The notes: generated by a model not told the origin, from the letters alone. DNA of 64,000 nt from Croceibacterium_B sp035470785 (GCA_035470785.1 DATIQN010000065.1:12252-76251), one strand, 5' to 3'. Shown: positions 53,505-61,804, numbered from the stretch's first letter. Numbers and translations are program-made.

Positions 53505-54038
53505 TTACTTCTTCTTCCCTTCCTTGCGGAAGATGTACTCGCCGCGGTACTTGATGCCCTTGCCCTTGTAGGGCTCTGGCTTGCGCCAACGACGGATCTC
53601 GGCGGCGAACTGACCGACCGCCTGCTTGTCGATTCCGCTGACCTCGATCGTAACCTGGTCGGGGGTCTTCACTTCGACACCCTCGGGCACGTCGAGATCG
53701 ACGTCGTGGCTGTAGCCGAGCTGCAGCTTGAGCTTGCGGCCCTGAGCCTGCGCACGATAGCCGACGCCGGTGATCTGCAGCACCTTCGAGAAACCCTGAG
53801 TGACGCCTTCGACTAGGTTCGACACAAGCGTGCGCTGCAGGCCCCAGTGGCTGCGCGCCGTCTGGCTGTCATTGGCCGGCAGGATCGAGATGTTGCCGTC
53901 GTCGAGGTTGTATTTCACCAGGTCGTCGGTGCCGATCGCCAGGCTGCCCTTGGGGCCCTTGACGGTCAGCGTGCCGTTGTCGATCTGGGCGGTGACGCCG
54001 CTTGGGATCGTCACCGGCTTCTTGCCGATGCGGCTCAT
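53505..54038 (-). CDS. rplF: 50S ribosomal protein L6
   Basis: L6 lies at the base of the L7/L12 stalk near the sarcin-ricin loop. 177 residues starting MSRIGKKPVTIPSGVTAQI and ending YKGKGIKYRGEYIFRKEGKKK. It overlaps the end of rpsH by one base and lies directly before rplR. Confidence 0.98.
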   Translation of the reverse strand: MSRIGKKPVTIPSGVTAQIDNGTLTVKGPKGSLAIGTDDLVKYNLDDGNISILPANDSQTARSHWGLQRTLVSNLVEGVTQGFSKVLQITGVGYRAQAQGRKLKLQLGYSHDVDLDVPEGVEVKTPDQVTIEVSGIDKQAVGQFAAEIRRWRKPEPYKGKGIKYRGEYIFRKEGKKK

Positions 54039-54433
54039 CAGAACACCTCCGCCAGCACTTCGCCGCCGACGTTCTGCGCGCGCGCCTCGTTATCCGAGAG
54101 CACGCCGCGAGGCGTCGAGACGATGGTGATGCCAAGGCCGTTGCGGATGGTCGGCAGCTCTTTCGAACCCGAATAGACGCGGCGGCCAGGCTTGGAGATT
54201 CGGGCGACGTGCTTGATCGCAGGCTCGCCCTCGAAATACTTCAGCTCGATCCGCAACGCCGGGTGCTTGCCGCTCGAATCCTCGGTATAACCGCGGATGT
54301 AGCCCTCACGCTGGAGGACCTCGAGCACGTTCGCGCGCAGCTTGGAAGCCGGCGAAAGAACGGAGTCCTTCTTCGCCTGCTGGCCGTTGCGGATGCGGGT
54401 GAGCATATCACCCAGGGGATCGGTCAAAGCCAT
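54038..54433 (-). CDS. rpsH: 30S ribosomal protein S8
   Basis: S8 binds 16S rRNA helix 21 and in E. coli represses the spc operon. 131 residues: MALTDPLGDMLTRIRNGQQAKKDS and the closing TIVSTPRGVLSDNEARAQNVGGEVLAEVF are typical. Gene order rpsN-rpsH-rplF is the standard one. Confidence 0.98.
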   Translation of the reverse strand: MALTDPLGDMLTRIRNGQQAKKDSVLSPASKLRANVLEVLQREGYIRGYTEDSSGKHPALRIELKYFEGEPAIKHVARISKPGRRVYSGSKELPTIRNGLGITIVSTPRGVLSDNEARAQNVGGEVLAEVF

Positions 54434-54444
54434 GTTCTAGATCC

Positions 54445-54750
54445 TCACCAGCTCGACTTGGTCAGACCGGGAATCAGGCCCTTGTTGCCCAGGTTCCTGA
54501 TCTCGATCCGGTTGAGGCCGAACTTGCGATAAACGCCGCGCGGGCGGCCGGTGGTGCTGCAGCGGTTGCGCACGCGGGTGGGATTCCCGTTGCGCGGAAT
54601 TTCCGCCAGCTTGAGGCGCGCCATCAGACGCTCGGTCTCGTCGCGAGACTCGTCGTCGGCAATCGCCTTCAGCCGGGCGTACTTGCCCGCATACTTCTTC
54701 ACGAGCTTCTTGCGCCGCTCGTTCTTGTTGATGGAACTCAGTTTCGCCAT
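54445..54750 (-). CDS. rpsN: 30S ribosomal protein S14 (zinc-free long form)
   Basis: 101 residues with a single Cys (NRCSTTGRPRGVYRKFGLNR), i.e. the C- form without a zinc ribbon. It is needed for assembly of the 30S head. Lies between rplE and rpsH. Confidence 0.98.
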   Translation of the reverse strand: MAKLSSINKNERRKKLVKKYAGKYARLKAIADDESRDETERLMARLKLAEIPRNGNPTRVRNRCSTTGRPRGVYRKFGLNRIEIRNLGNKGLIPGLTKSSW

Positions 54751-54789
54751 GGACTTAAGCTCACTTCCTTGCGGTGTCTTGGCGGCCGC

Positions 54790-55377
54790 TTACGCGGCCT
54801 GCTTCTCTTCAGTCTGCTGGTCGGCAGGGAACGGGAAACCGAACAGGCGGAGCAACTCGCGCGCTTCGTCGTCGGTCTTGGCGGTGGTGGTGACGATGAT
54901 GTCCATCCCACGCACCTTCTCAATCTTGTCGTAGCTGATCTCGGGGAACACGATCTGTTCCTTGAGACCCATCGCATAGTTGCCGCGGCCGTCGAACGAC
55001 TTGGGGTTGAGTCCCCGGAAGTCGCGGATACGGGGCATTGCGATCGTCACCAGGCGGTCGAGGAACTCGTACATCCGCTCACGGCGCAAGGTAACTTTGC
55101 AGCCGATCGGCATGCCCTCGCGCAGCTTGAACTGTGCGATCGACTTCTTGGCGATGGTGATGACCGGCTTCTGGCCGGCGATCAGCGCCATTTCCTCGGC
55201 GGCGGTCTGGACCTTCTTCTTGTCCTGGCTCGCTTCGCCCACGCCCATGTTGAGCGTGATCTTCTCGAGCCGCGGCACTTCGAGGCGATTCTTGTAACCG
55301 AACTTCTCGGTCATCGCCGCGACGATGCGGTCCTCGTACTGCTGCTTGAGGCGCGGGTTGTTATTCTCAGCCATCAA
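54790..55377 (-). CDS. rplE: 50S ribosomal protein L5
   Basis: L5 binds 5S rRNA and contacts P-site tRNA. 195 residues: EVPRLEKITLNMGVGEAS, GQKPVITIAKKSIAQFKLREGMPIGCKVTLR and GMDIIVTTTAKTDDEARELLRLFGFPF. A C-terminal extension ADQQTEEKQAA exceeds the E. coli protein. Its start overlaps the rplX end by 11 bp. Confidence 0.98.
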   Translation of the reverse strand: MMAENNNPRLKQQYEDRIVAAMTEKFGYKNRLEVPRLEKITLNMGVGEASQDKKKVQTAAEEMALIAGQKPVITIAKKSIAQFKLREGMPIGCKVTLRRERMYEFLDRLVTIAMPRIRDFRGLNPKSFDGRGNYAMGLKEQIVFPEISYDKIEKVRGMDIIVTTTAKTDDEARELLRLFGFPFPADQQTEEKQAA

Positions 55378-55690
55378 TCGTCTCCCCGGACTTCACGGCA
55401 ACGCGCACCTTGGCGCCGTCCTTCTTCGTCTCGAAGCGGACGCGGGTGGGCTTGCCGCCCTTGGGATCGGCGATCGCAACCTTGCAGATCGCCATCGGAG
55501 CGGGCGAACGGTCGATGCCGCCCTGCGGATTTGCCTGGCTCGGCTTGCGGTGGCGCGCGGCGACGTTGATGCCATCGACCACGACCTTGCCGTCCTTCGG
55601 CATCACGCGCACGACGGTGCCCGTGCGGCCCTTGTCCTTGCCAGACAAGACGACGACGTTGTCGCCCTTCCTGATCTTCGCGGCGGCCAT
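55367..55690 (-). CDS. rplX: 50S ribosomal protein L24
   Basis: L24 initiates 50S assembly and lies at the tunnel exit. 107 residues with IRKGDNVVVLSGKDKGRTGTV (the KOW motif) and GINVAARHRKPSQANPQGGI. The start at ATG 55690 is fixed by the KOW-domain N-terminus MAAAKIRKGD and overlaps the rplN stop (TGATG). Confidence 0.98.
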   Translation of the reverse strand: MAAAKIRKGDNVVVLSGKDKGRTGTVVRVMPKDGKVVVDGINVAARHRKPSQANPQGGIDRSPAPMAICKVAIADPKGGKPTRVRFETKKDGAKVRVAVKSGETIDG

Positions 55691-56058
55691 CACAGCACCT
55701 CCGGAGCGAGCGAGATGATCTTCATGAAGCCCTTCGAGCGCAGCTCGCGCACGACAGGTCCGAAGATACGGGTGCCGATCGGCTCCTCGTTCTTGTTCAC
55801 GAGCACCGCGGCGTTGGTGTCGAAGCGGATCACGCTGCCGTCGGCGCGGCGCACGTCTTTCCGGGTGCGGACGATGACCGCGCGGTGCACGTCGCCCTTC
55901 TTGACGCGGGCGCGCGGCTGCGCCTCCTTGACGGAGACGACGATCACGTCGCCGACGCTCGCGGTGCGGCGCTTCGACCCGCCCAGCACCTTGATGCACT
56001 GGACACGCTTCGCGCCGCTGTTGTCCGCGACGTCAAGATTGGACTGCATCTGGATCAT
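55690..56058 (-). CDS. rplN: 50S ribosomal protein L14
   Basis: L14 is part of the inter-subunit bridge B8. 122 residues beginning MIQMQSNLDVADNSGAKRVQCIKVLGGSKRR and containing RVKKGDVHRAVIVRTRKDV. Followed by rplX. Confidence 0.98.
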   Translation of the reverse strand: MIQMQSNLDVADNSGAKRVQCIKVLGGSKRRTASVGDVIVVSVKEAQPRARVKKGDVHRAVIVRTRKDVRRADGSVIRFDTNAAVLVNKNEEPIGTRIFGPVVRELRSKGFMKIISLAPEVL

Positions 56059-56114
56059 CGATCCGGTTCCTTCTTACTGGCTTGCCGGAACGAGTCCGGC
56101 AGTTCCAAAAATCT

Positions 56115-56405
56115 TCAGTTGCCTGCGGCTTCGACTTCGAGCTCGGCTTCGACCGCCTGGGTCCCTCCGGCCCGGACCCGGTCCAGAACGGCCCAGGTCT
56201 TGGTCTTCGAAATCGGCCGGGTTTCCTCGATCCGCACGACGTCGCCGGGCTTGTATTCGTTGGCTTCGTCGTGGGCGTGGTACTTCTTCGAGCGGCGGAT
56301 GATCTTCCCGTAAAGCGGGTGCTTCACCTTGCGCTCGACCAGCACGGTCACGGTCTTGTCGGTCTTGTCCGAGACGACCGTCCCGGTCAGGATACGCTTG
56401 GGCAT
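56115..56405 (-). CDS. rpsQ: 30S ribosomal protein S17
   Basis: S17 binds the 5' domain of 16S rRNA. 96 residues: MPKRILTGTVVSDKTDKTVTVLVERKVKHPLYGKIIRRSKKYHAHDE is typical; the C-terminal tail (VRAGGTQAVEAELEVEAAGN) is a lineage extension. 56 bp separate it from rplN. Confidence 0.97.
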   Translation of the reverse strand: MPKRILTGTVVSDKTDKTVTVLVERKVKHPLYGKIIRRSKKYHAHDEANEYKPGDVVRIEETRPISKTKTWAVLDRVRAGGTQAVEAELEVEAAGN

Positions 56406-56416
56406 CGTCTGGTTCC

Positions 56417-56671
56417 TTACTTCGCGCCGGCGCGGGCGCGCTCGCCCTGCAGCGTCTGGATGCGAGCGATGTCGCGGCGGACTTCACGAATCCGCGCGGG
56501 ACGCTCGAGCTGGTTGGTCGCCGACTGGAAGCGCAAGTTGAACTGCTCGCGCTTGAGCTCGCCCAGCTGCGTTTCCAGCTGGTCGTCGGTCTTGGCGCGC
56601 AGATCGTCTACCTTGCCGGACGTCTTGGCAGAGGTCTTGCCAGCGGATTTGGTTGCAGCCTTGGCCATCAT
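56417..56671 (-). CDS. rpmC: 50S ribosomal protein L29
   Basis: L29 lies at the tunnel exit and contacts SRP and trigger factor. 84 residues: core DLRAKTDDQLETQLGELKREQFNLRFQSATNQLE, preceded by a basic ~20-residue extension (AKAATKSAGKTSAKTSGK). The start is 56671 or 56668 (two successive ATGs). Overlaps the rplP stop. Confidence 0.96.
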   Translation of the reverse strand: MMAKAATKSAGKTSAKTSGKVDDLRAKTDDQLETQLGELKREQFNLRFQSATNQLERPARIREVRRDIARIQTLQGERARAGAK

Positions 56672-57102
56672 TCGCCTCCGAGGTGGCTGGTGTCGCCGAG
56701 GCGGGCGACGACCTTTGTCTTCACCGGCAGCTTCATCGCTGCGCGGCTGAACGCTTCCGCGGCCAGCGGACCAGGAACGCCGTCGAGTTCGAACAGGATG
56801 CGGCCGGGCTTCACCCGAGCAGCCCAGTATTCGATCGCACCCTTACCCTTGCCCTGGCGGACTTCGGCAGGCTTCTTCGACACCGGAACGTCGGGGAACA
56901 CGCGGATCCACAAACGCCCCTGGCGCTTAATGTGGCGCGTGATCGCACGGCGGGCCGCTTCGATCTGGCGCGCGGTGATCCGCTCCGGTTCGAGGCACTT
57001 GAGGCCATACGAGCCGAAGTTCAGCGCGGTGCCGCCTTTGGCGTTGCCGCTGATCCGGCCCTTGAAGGCCTTGCGAAATTTGGTTTTCTTCGGTTGCAGC
57101 AT
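56668..57102 (-). CDS. rplP: 50S ribosomal protein L16
   Basis: L16 contacts A-site tRNA and is needed for late 50S assembly. 144 residues: MLQPKKTKFRKAFKGRISGNAKGG, ARRAITRHIKRQGRLWIRVFPDVPVSKKP and GKGKGAIEYWAARVKPGRILFEL. Ends in a four-base overlap with rpmC. Confidence 0.98.
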   Translation of the reverse strand: MLQPKKTKFRKAFKGRISGNAKGGTALNFGSYGLKCLEPERITARQIEAARRAITRHIKRQGRLWIRVFPDVPVSKKPAEVRQGKGKGAIEYWAARVKPGRILFELDGVPGPLAAEAFSRAAMKLPVKTKVVARLGDTSHLGGE

Positions 57103-57117
57103 CTTACTTACCTAACC

Positions 57118-57813
57118 TCAGCGAGCCGGACGGACGCCGGAAGTCTGCGCTTCCATCATCAGCCGGTCCTGCGCCATCGGGTCATGGCCGAGGATCTCGC
57201 CCTTGAAGACCCACACCTTGATGCCGATCACGCCATAGGCGGTCAGCGCTTCGGCCTCGGCATAATCGACGTTGGCGCGCAGCGTGTGCAGCGGAACGCG
57301 GCCTTCGCGATACTGCTCGACGCGAGCGATCTCGGCGCCGCCGAGACGGCCGCCGCACATGATCTTAATCCCCTCAGCACCGAGCCGCATCGCCGACTGC
57401 ATCGCGCGCTTCATCGCCCGGCGAAACGCCACGCGGCGAACCAACTGGTCGGCAATGCCCTGGGCGACGAGCTTGGCGTCGATCTCGGGCTTGCGGATCT
57501 CGACGATGTTGAGCTTCACTTCGCTGGCGGTGATCTTGGCGAGGCTGGTGCGCAGCTTCTCGATATCCGCGCCCTTCTTGCCGATGATCACGCCCGGGCG
57601 TGCGGCATAGATCGAGATGCGGCACAGCTTGGCCGGACGCTCGATCACCACCTTCGAGATCGCCGCCTGCGGCAGCGTGCTGATGATGAACTTGCGGATC
57701 TCGATGTCTTCCTTGAGCAGCTGCGCATAGCTGCGCCCTTCGGCGTACCAGCGGCTGTCCCAGGTGCGGTTGATCTGCAGACGCAGGCCGATCGGGTTGG
57801 ATTTATGACCCAT
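57118..57813 (-). CDS. rpsC: 30S ribosomal protein S3
   Basis: S3 forms the mRNA entry tunnel. 231 residues: MGHKSNPIGLRLQINRTWDSRWYA and the KH domain with PGVIIGKKGADIEKLR. C-terminal KIMCGGRLGGAEIAR and GVIGIKVWVFKGEI are typical. One bp separates it from rplV. Confidence 0.98.
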   Translation of the reverse strand: MGHKSNPIGLRLQINRTWDSRWYAEGRSYAQLLKEDIEIRKFIISTLPQAAISKVVIERPAKLCRISIYAARPGVIIGKKGADIEKLRTSLAKITASEVKLNIVEIRKPEIDAKLVAQGIADQLVRRVAFRRAMKRAMQSAMRLGAEGIKIMCGGRLGGAEIARVEQYREGRVPLHTLRANVDYAEAEALTAYGVIGIKVWVFKGEILGHDPMAQDRLMMEAQTSGVRPAR

Positions 57814-57814
57814 C

Positions 57815-58195
57815 TTAAGCCTCTTCTTCCTGCTCGCGGACGACGATGCGCAGCCGGCTGAACGGCTTGAGGATGCGGGTGCTCTTGCCCCGCCCGCGCG
57901 TCGCGAAACGCTTCATGGTAATCGACTTGCCGACCGAGGCTTCCGCCACGACGAGCGCGTCGACGTCCAGGTTATGGTTGTTCTCGGCGTTGGCGATCGC
58001 CGAGGCGAGCACCTTGGCTGCGTCGCGCGCCATGCCGCGCTTGCTGAACGCGAGGATGTTCAACGCATCCTCGGCCTTCTTGCCGCGGATCAGGCCGGCG
58101 ACGAGGTTGAGCTTCTGAGCCGACCCACGGATCGTGGTGCCGACGGCGAGCGCCTCGTTGTCGCCGACGCGACGGGGAGCTTTCTGCTTGCCCAT
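57815..58195 (-). CDS. rplV: 50S ribosomal protein L22
   Basis: L22 lines the nascent-peptide tunnel with its β-hairpin. 126 residues: LNLVAGLIRGKKAEDALNILAFSKRGMARDAAKVLASAIANAENNHNLD and RGRGKSTRILKPFSRLRIVV. Starts within the last base of rpsS. Confidence 0.98.
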   Translation of the reverse strand: MGKQKAPRRVGDNEALAVGTTIRGSAQKLNLVAGLIRGKKAEDALNILAFSKRGMARDAAKVLASAIANAENNHNLDVDALVVAEASVGKSITMKRFATRGRGKSTRILKPFSRLRIVVREQEEEA

Positions 58196-58470
58196 TAGCG
58201 CTTACCCTTCTTGTCGGCCGCGTGCCCGTGGAAAGTCCGCGTGGGCGCGAACTCGCCGAGCTTGTGGCCGACCATGTCTTCGTTGACGGAGACGGGGACG
58301 AACTTGTGGCCGTTGTAGACGCTGAACGTCAGGCCGACGAAGTCCGGCAGGATCGTCGAACGGCGCGACCAGGTCTTGATCGGCGTGCGCCCATTGGCGT
58401 CCTGCGCGGTCTGCGCCTTCTTGAGCAGGTGGAGGTCGACGAACGGACCTTTCCAGACGGAGCGTGCCAT
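58195..58470 (-). CDS. rpsS: 30S ribosomal protein S19
   Basis: S19 pairs with S13 in the 30S head. 91 residues: MARSVWKGPFVDLHLLKK, TWSRRSTILPDFVGLTFSVYNGHKFVPV and LGEFAPTRTFHGHAADKKGKR. Five bp behind rplB. Confidence 0.98.
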   Translation of the reverse strand: MARSVWKGPFVDLHLLKKAQTAQDANGRTPIKTWSRRSTILPDFVGLTFSVYNGHKFVPVSVNEDMVGHKLGEFAPTRTFHGHAADKKGKR

Positions 58471-58475
58471 CTCGC

Positions 58476-59315
58476 TTAACCCTTCTTCTTCTTCGCGTGG
58501 CGCGAACGGATGATCATCTTGTCCGTCTGCTTGTTATGGCGGGTGCGGGCGCCCTTGGTCGGCTTGCCCCACGGAGTGACCGGGTGACGGCCGCCCGAGG
58601 TGCGGCCTTCGCCGCCGCCGTGCGGGTGGTCGACCGGGTTCTTGGCGACGCCGCGGGTCAGCGGCTTAACGCCCATCCAGCGCTTGCGGCCAGCCTTGGC
58701 GAAGTTCTGGTTCGAGTTGTCCGGGTTCGACACTGCGCCGACCGTGCCCATGCAATCGGCCCGCAGGTAACGCTGCTCGCCCGAGTTGAGGCGAGCGATC
58801 ACCAGACCGCGGTCACGACCGACCAGCTGCACATAGGTGCCCGCCGAACGGGCGATCTGACCGCCCTTGCCCGGCTTCATCTCGACGTTGTGGCAGATCG
58901 TGCCGACCGGCATCTGGCCGAGCAGCATCGCGTTGCCCGGCTTCACGTCGGTACGCTCGCCGGCAATGACCTTGTCGCCCACGGCGACGCGCTGCGGCGC
59001 GAGGATGTAGGCCAGTTCGTCGTCGGCGTACTTGATCAGCGCGATGAACGCGGTGCGGTTGGGATCATACTCGATCCGCTCGACCGTGCCCTCGACGTCC
59101 CACTTGCGGCGCTTGAAGTCCACGAAGCGGTACTTCTGCTTGTGGCCGCCGGCCATGCCGCGCGAGGTGACGTGGCCCTTGTTGTTGCGGCCGCCGGTCT
59201 TGCGCTTGCCCTCGGTCAGCGACTTGACCGGCTTGCCCTTGTACAGACCGGACTTGTCGACGAGGATCAGGCCGCGCCGGGCGGGGCTGGTCGGGTTATA
59301 GTTCTTGAGTGCCAT
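58476..59315 (-). CDS. rplB: 50S ribosomal protein L2
   Basis: L2 supports the peptidyl-transferase centre. 279 residues: MALKNYNPTSPARRGLILVDKS, NNKGHVTSRGMAGGHKQKYRFVDFKR and the C-terminal PVDHPHGGGEGRTSGGRHPVTPWG, which contains the conserved His of the active centre. Order rplW-rplB-rpsS is standard. Confidence 0.98.
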   Translation of the reverse strand: MALKNYNPTSPARRGLILVDKSGLYKGKPVKSLTEGKRKTGGRNNKGHVTSRGMAGGHKQKYRFVDFKRRKWDVEGTVERIEYDPNRTAFIALIKYADDELAYILAPQRVAVGDKVIAGERTDVKPGNAMLLGQMPVGTICHNVEMKPGKGGQIARSAGTYVQLVGRDRGLVIARLNSGEQRYLRADCMGTVGAVSNPDNSNQNFAKAGRKRWMGVKPLTRGVAKNPVDHPHGGGEGRTSGGRHPVTPWGKPTKGARTRHNKQTDKMIIRSRHAKKKKG

Positions 59316-59328
59316 GGTCTCTCTAGCC

Positions 59329-59640
59329 TCAGATGCCGCTGGTCACGTCGATGGGCTCCTGGCCCTCGACCAACGTAACAATCGCCTTCTTCGAGTCCGA
59401 GCGGCTGTAGGGCTTGCCCTTCCAGCGCTTGGTCTTGCCCTTCGACACGATCGTGTTGACGCTCTTCACCTTGCGGTCGAACAGCGCCTCGACCGCGTCC
59501 TTTATCTGCGGCTTGGTAGCGTCGTTCGCGACCTTGAAGACAACCCCGTTGTGCTCGCTGAGCAGGGTCGACTTCTCCGTGATGTGCGGAGCCAGGATCA
59601 CGTCGTAGTGACGCGTATCGATTTCCTGCTTCTTAGCCAT
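59329..59640 (-). CDS. rplW: 50S ribosomal protein L23
   Basis: L23 is the chaperone/SRP dock at the tunnel exit. 103 residues: DVILAPHITEKSTLLSEHNGVVFKVANDATKPQIKDAVEALFDRKVKSVNT. Its start overlaps the rplD end by 8 bp. Confidence 0.98.
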   Translation of the reverse strand: MAKKQEIDTRHYDVILAPHITEKSTLLSEHNGVVFKVANDATKPQIKDAVEALFDRKVKSVNTIVSKGKTKRWKGKPYSRSDSKKAIVTLVEGQEPIDVTSGI

Positions 59641-60256
59641 TGAAGCGCGCCTCCAGCTTTTCGATTGCGGCCTTGGTCAGGACCAGCGTGTCGTGCTTCA
59701 GGATGTCGTAAACGTTGGCGCCGGCGGCCGGCATCACATTGACGCCGGGCAAGTTGCCCGCGGCGAGCCGGAAGCCGTCGGCCACCGTGTCACCGTCGAT
59801 CACCAGCACCTTGCCGTTCCAGCCGTTCTTGCCGAACGTCTCGGACAGGGCCTTGGTCTTGGCGTCCTTGAGCTCGAGGCTATCGACGATCACGAGACCG
59901 TCCTTGGCCTTGCTCGACAGCGCCATCCGCAGGCCGAGGGCGCGGATCTTCTTGTTGAGCGAAGGCTCGAAGTCACGCTTGCGCGCGCCGTGGGCCTTGC
60001 CGCCGCCGATGAAGATCGGCGCGCTGCGGTCACCGTGACGGGCGGTGCCGCCACCCTTCTGGTTGCCGTACTTCTTGCCTGTGCGGGCGACGTCGGAGCG
60101 CTCGCGGGTCGGGCGGGCGGTGCCGCGCCGGTTCTCGAGCTGCCACGTCACGACGCGGTGCAGGATGTCGGCGCGAGGCTCCACGCCGAACACGGCATCG
60201 TTGAGCTCAATATCGCCCGACGCCTTGCCGTCGAGTTTCTGGACCTTCACCTTCAC
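59633..60256 (-). CDS. rplD: 50S ribosomal protein L4
   Basis: L4 has a tunnel loop and in E. coli represses the S10 operon at transcription and translation. 207 residues: MKVKVQKLDGKASGDIEL, RRGTARPTRERSDVARTGKKYGNQKGGGTARHGDRSAPIFIGGGKAHGARKRDF. Overlaps rplW; rplC ends 3 bp before it. Confidence 0.98.
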   Translation of the reverse strand: MKVKVQKLDGKASGDIELNDAVFGVEPRADILHRVVTWQLENRRGTARPTRERSDVARTGKKYGNQKGGGTARHGDRSAPIFIGGGKAHGARKRDFEPSLNKKIRALGLRMALSSKAKDGLVIVDSLELKDAKTKALSETFGKNGWNGKVLVIDGDTVADGFRLAAGNLPGVNVMPAAGANVYDILKHDTLVLTKAAIEKLEARFNG

Positions 60257-60259
60257 GGA

Positions 60260-61156
60260 TCAGCCCTCCTTGTTTTCGTCGGCGTTGGGCGCGTTGCCCT
60301 CGGCTTCGGTGTTTTCCTGGCCCACGGCGGGAGTGGTCTCGTCGCCAGCGCCGGCGTGCTGCTCACGGAGCAACTCGGCCTGCCGCTCGAGCGAAACCTC
60401 CTCGTGGACTTCGTGCTCGGCGGCCGCTTCAACCATGCCGGCCGGCGCTTCGTCGTGCTCGGGTATATGCGCGCGCTTCTTGTCGAGGACCGCACCGGGG
60501 AACGGCGCGCCTTCCGGCATCGGAAGTTTGACCGCGTCGCGGACCAGCAGCCAGCCGTTCTTCGCGCCCGGGACCGAGCCCTTGACGAACAGCAGGCCGC
60601 GGTCGGCGTCGGTGCGCACGATCTCGAGGTTCTGCTGGGTGCGCTGCTTGTCACCCATGTGGCCGGCCATCTTCTTGTTCTTGAAGACCTTGCCCGGATC
60701 CTGGCGCTGACCGGTGGAGCCGAGCGCGCGGTGGCTGACCGAAACACCGTGGGTGGCGCGCATGCCTCCGAAACCCCAGCGCTTCATGCCGCCCTGGAAG
60801 CCTTTGCCTTGGGTGTGCCCCGAGACGTCGACCATCTGGCCGGCGACGAAGTGTTCGGCGCTGATCGTCGACCCGACCGGGAGGAGCGCGTCCTCGCTGT
60901 CGAGGCGGAATTCGGCGACCTTCTGCTTGAGCGGCACTTGCGCCTTGGCAAAATGCTCGCGCTGCGGCTTGGCAACGTTCTTCTGCTTGGCCTCGCCCGA
61001 GCCGACCTGGACCGCGACGTATCCGTCACGGTCGGCGGTGCGGTGCGAAACCACCTGGCAATTTTCCAACGCCAGGACTGTGACCGGCACATGGCGGCCG
61101 TCCTCCTGGAACAGGCGGGTCATCCCGACTTTTTTCGCGATCACGCCAGTGCGCAT
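60260..61156 (-). CDS. rplC: 50S ribosomal protein L3 with C-terminal acidic extension
   Basis: L3 nucleates 50S assembly and reaches into the peptidyl-transferase centre. The canonical part is residues 1-~220 (MRTGVIAKKVGMTRLFQEDG, VDVSGHTQGKGFQGGMKRWGFGG, TGQRQDPGKVFKNKKMAGHMG). A ~78-residue tail follows, rich in Glu, Ala and Asp and without a known fold (ending NAPNADENKEG). The start ATG 61156 is set by the family N-terminus and an AAGGAG upstream; a further upstream in-frame ATG is not needed. A structured ~180-nt leader precedes it. Confidence 0.96.
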   Translation of the reverse strand: MRTGVIAKKVGMTRLFQEDGRHVPVTVLALENCQVVSHRTADRDGYVAVQVGSGEAKQKNVAKPQREHFAKAQVPLKQKVAEFRLDSEDALLPVGSTISAEHFVAGQMVDVSGHTQGKGFQGGMKRWGFGGMRATHGVSVSHRALGSTGQRQDPGKVFKNKKMAGHMGDKQRTQQNLEIVRTDADRGLLFVKGSVPGAKNGWLLVRDAVKLPMPEGAPFPGAVLDKKRAHIPEHDEAPAGMVEAAAEHEVHEEVSLERQAELLREQHAGAGDETTPAVGQENTEAEGNAPNADENKEG

Positions 61157-61335
61157 GATCAAGCTCCTTAAACAGAGGCACACGGGACCATTCCCGCGTG
61201 CTTGTCAGCCCAAATTGTCGTGCGACGCCCCGTCCGGGCTGAAATGCTCCTTTCGCAAGGAGCGAGACGGGGGACGCGGCCCGGACTGATGTCCGGCGGT
61301 ATCCCTATGTCTACGGGCCTATCGGCCCGACCGGA
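61157..61335 (-). promoter_or_regulatory. Structured leader between rpsJ and rplC
   Basis: The 179-nt gap (very long for this operon) folds into at least four hairpins: CCGGAC-TGAT-GTCCGG (61281-61296), CGGGCC-TATC-GGCCCG (61314-61329), GCTCCTT/AAGGAGC (61246-61263) and TCAGCCC/GGGCTGA (61205-61242). AAGGAG, the rplC ribosome site, follows. It could be a ribosomal-protein binding site (L3 or L4 autoregulation). E. coli places its S10 leader before rpsJ instead. Confidence 0.4.
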
Positions 61336-61647
61336 TCAAGCGAGCTTGATCTCGACGTTAACACCAGCGGCCAGGTCGAGCTTCATCAGGGCGTCGACCG
61401 TCTGTGCGTTCGGCTGCACGATGTCGAGCAGCCGCTTGTAGGTGCGCACCTCGAACTGCTCGCGCGACTTCTTGTCGATGTGCGGGCCGCGGTTCACGGT
61501 GAACTTCTCGATGCGCGTCGGCAGAGGAATGGGGCCCCGGATCAGCGCGCCCGTGCGCCGCGCTGTGTCCGCGATCTCACCAGTCGCCTGGTCGAGCACG
61601 CGGTGATCGAAGGCCTTCAGGCGAATACGGATATTCTGAGCTTCCAT
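61336..61647 (-). CDS. rpsJ: 30S ribosomal protein S10
   Basis: S10 acts in the 30S head and, as NusE, in antitermination. 103 residues: MEAQNIRIRLKAFDHRVLDQATGEIADTARRTGALIRGPIPLPTRIEKFTVNRGPHIDKKSREQFEVRTYKRLLDI shows the whole fold. It follows the tuf terminator and begins the S10 cluster. Confidence 0.98.
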   Translation of the reverse strand: MEAQNIRIRLKAFDHRVLDQATGEIADTARRTGALIRGPIPLPTRIEKFTVNRGPHIDKKSREQFEVRTYKRLLDIVQPNAQTVDALMKLDLAAGVNVEIKLA

Positions 61648-61697
61648 GTCCTACTACCGATGCGAAAGAGCCACGGACAATCCGGCGAAGGACCATC

Positions 61698-61750
61698 CAA
61701 AAAAACAAGAGACCGCCCTGCCCGCCGGTGTTCCCGGCACTGAGGCGGCC
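61698..61750 (-). terminator. Terminator/attenuator between tuf and rpsJ
   Basis: On the - strand GGCCGCC...GGGCGGTC forms an outer stem with an inner GCCGG-GAACA-CCGGC hairpin, followed by TCTCTTG and then seven T. It should end transcription of fusA-tuf or let part of it read through into the S10 cluster. Confidence 0.75.
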
Positions 61751-61804
61751 CCTCGATAAATCCCGGCCGGCGGAAACGAATCCCCGCCTGCGAGCGGGCC
61801 TATA

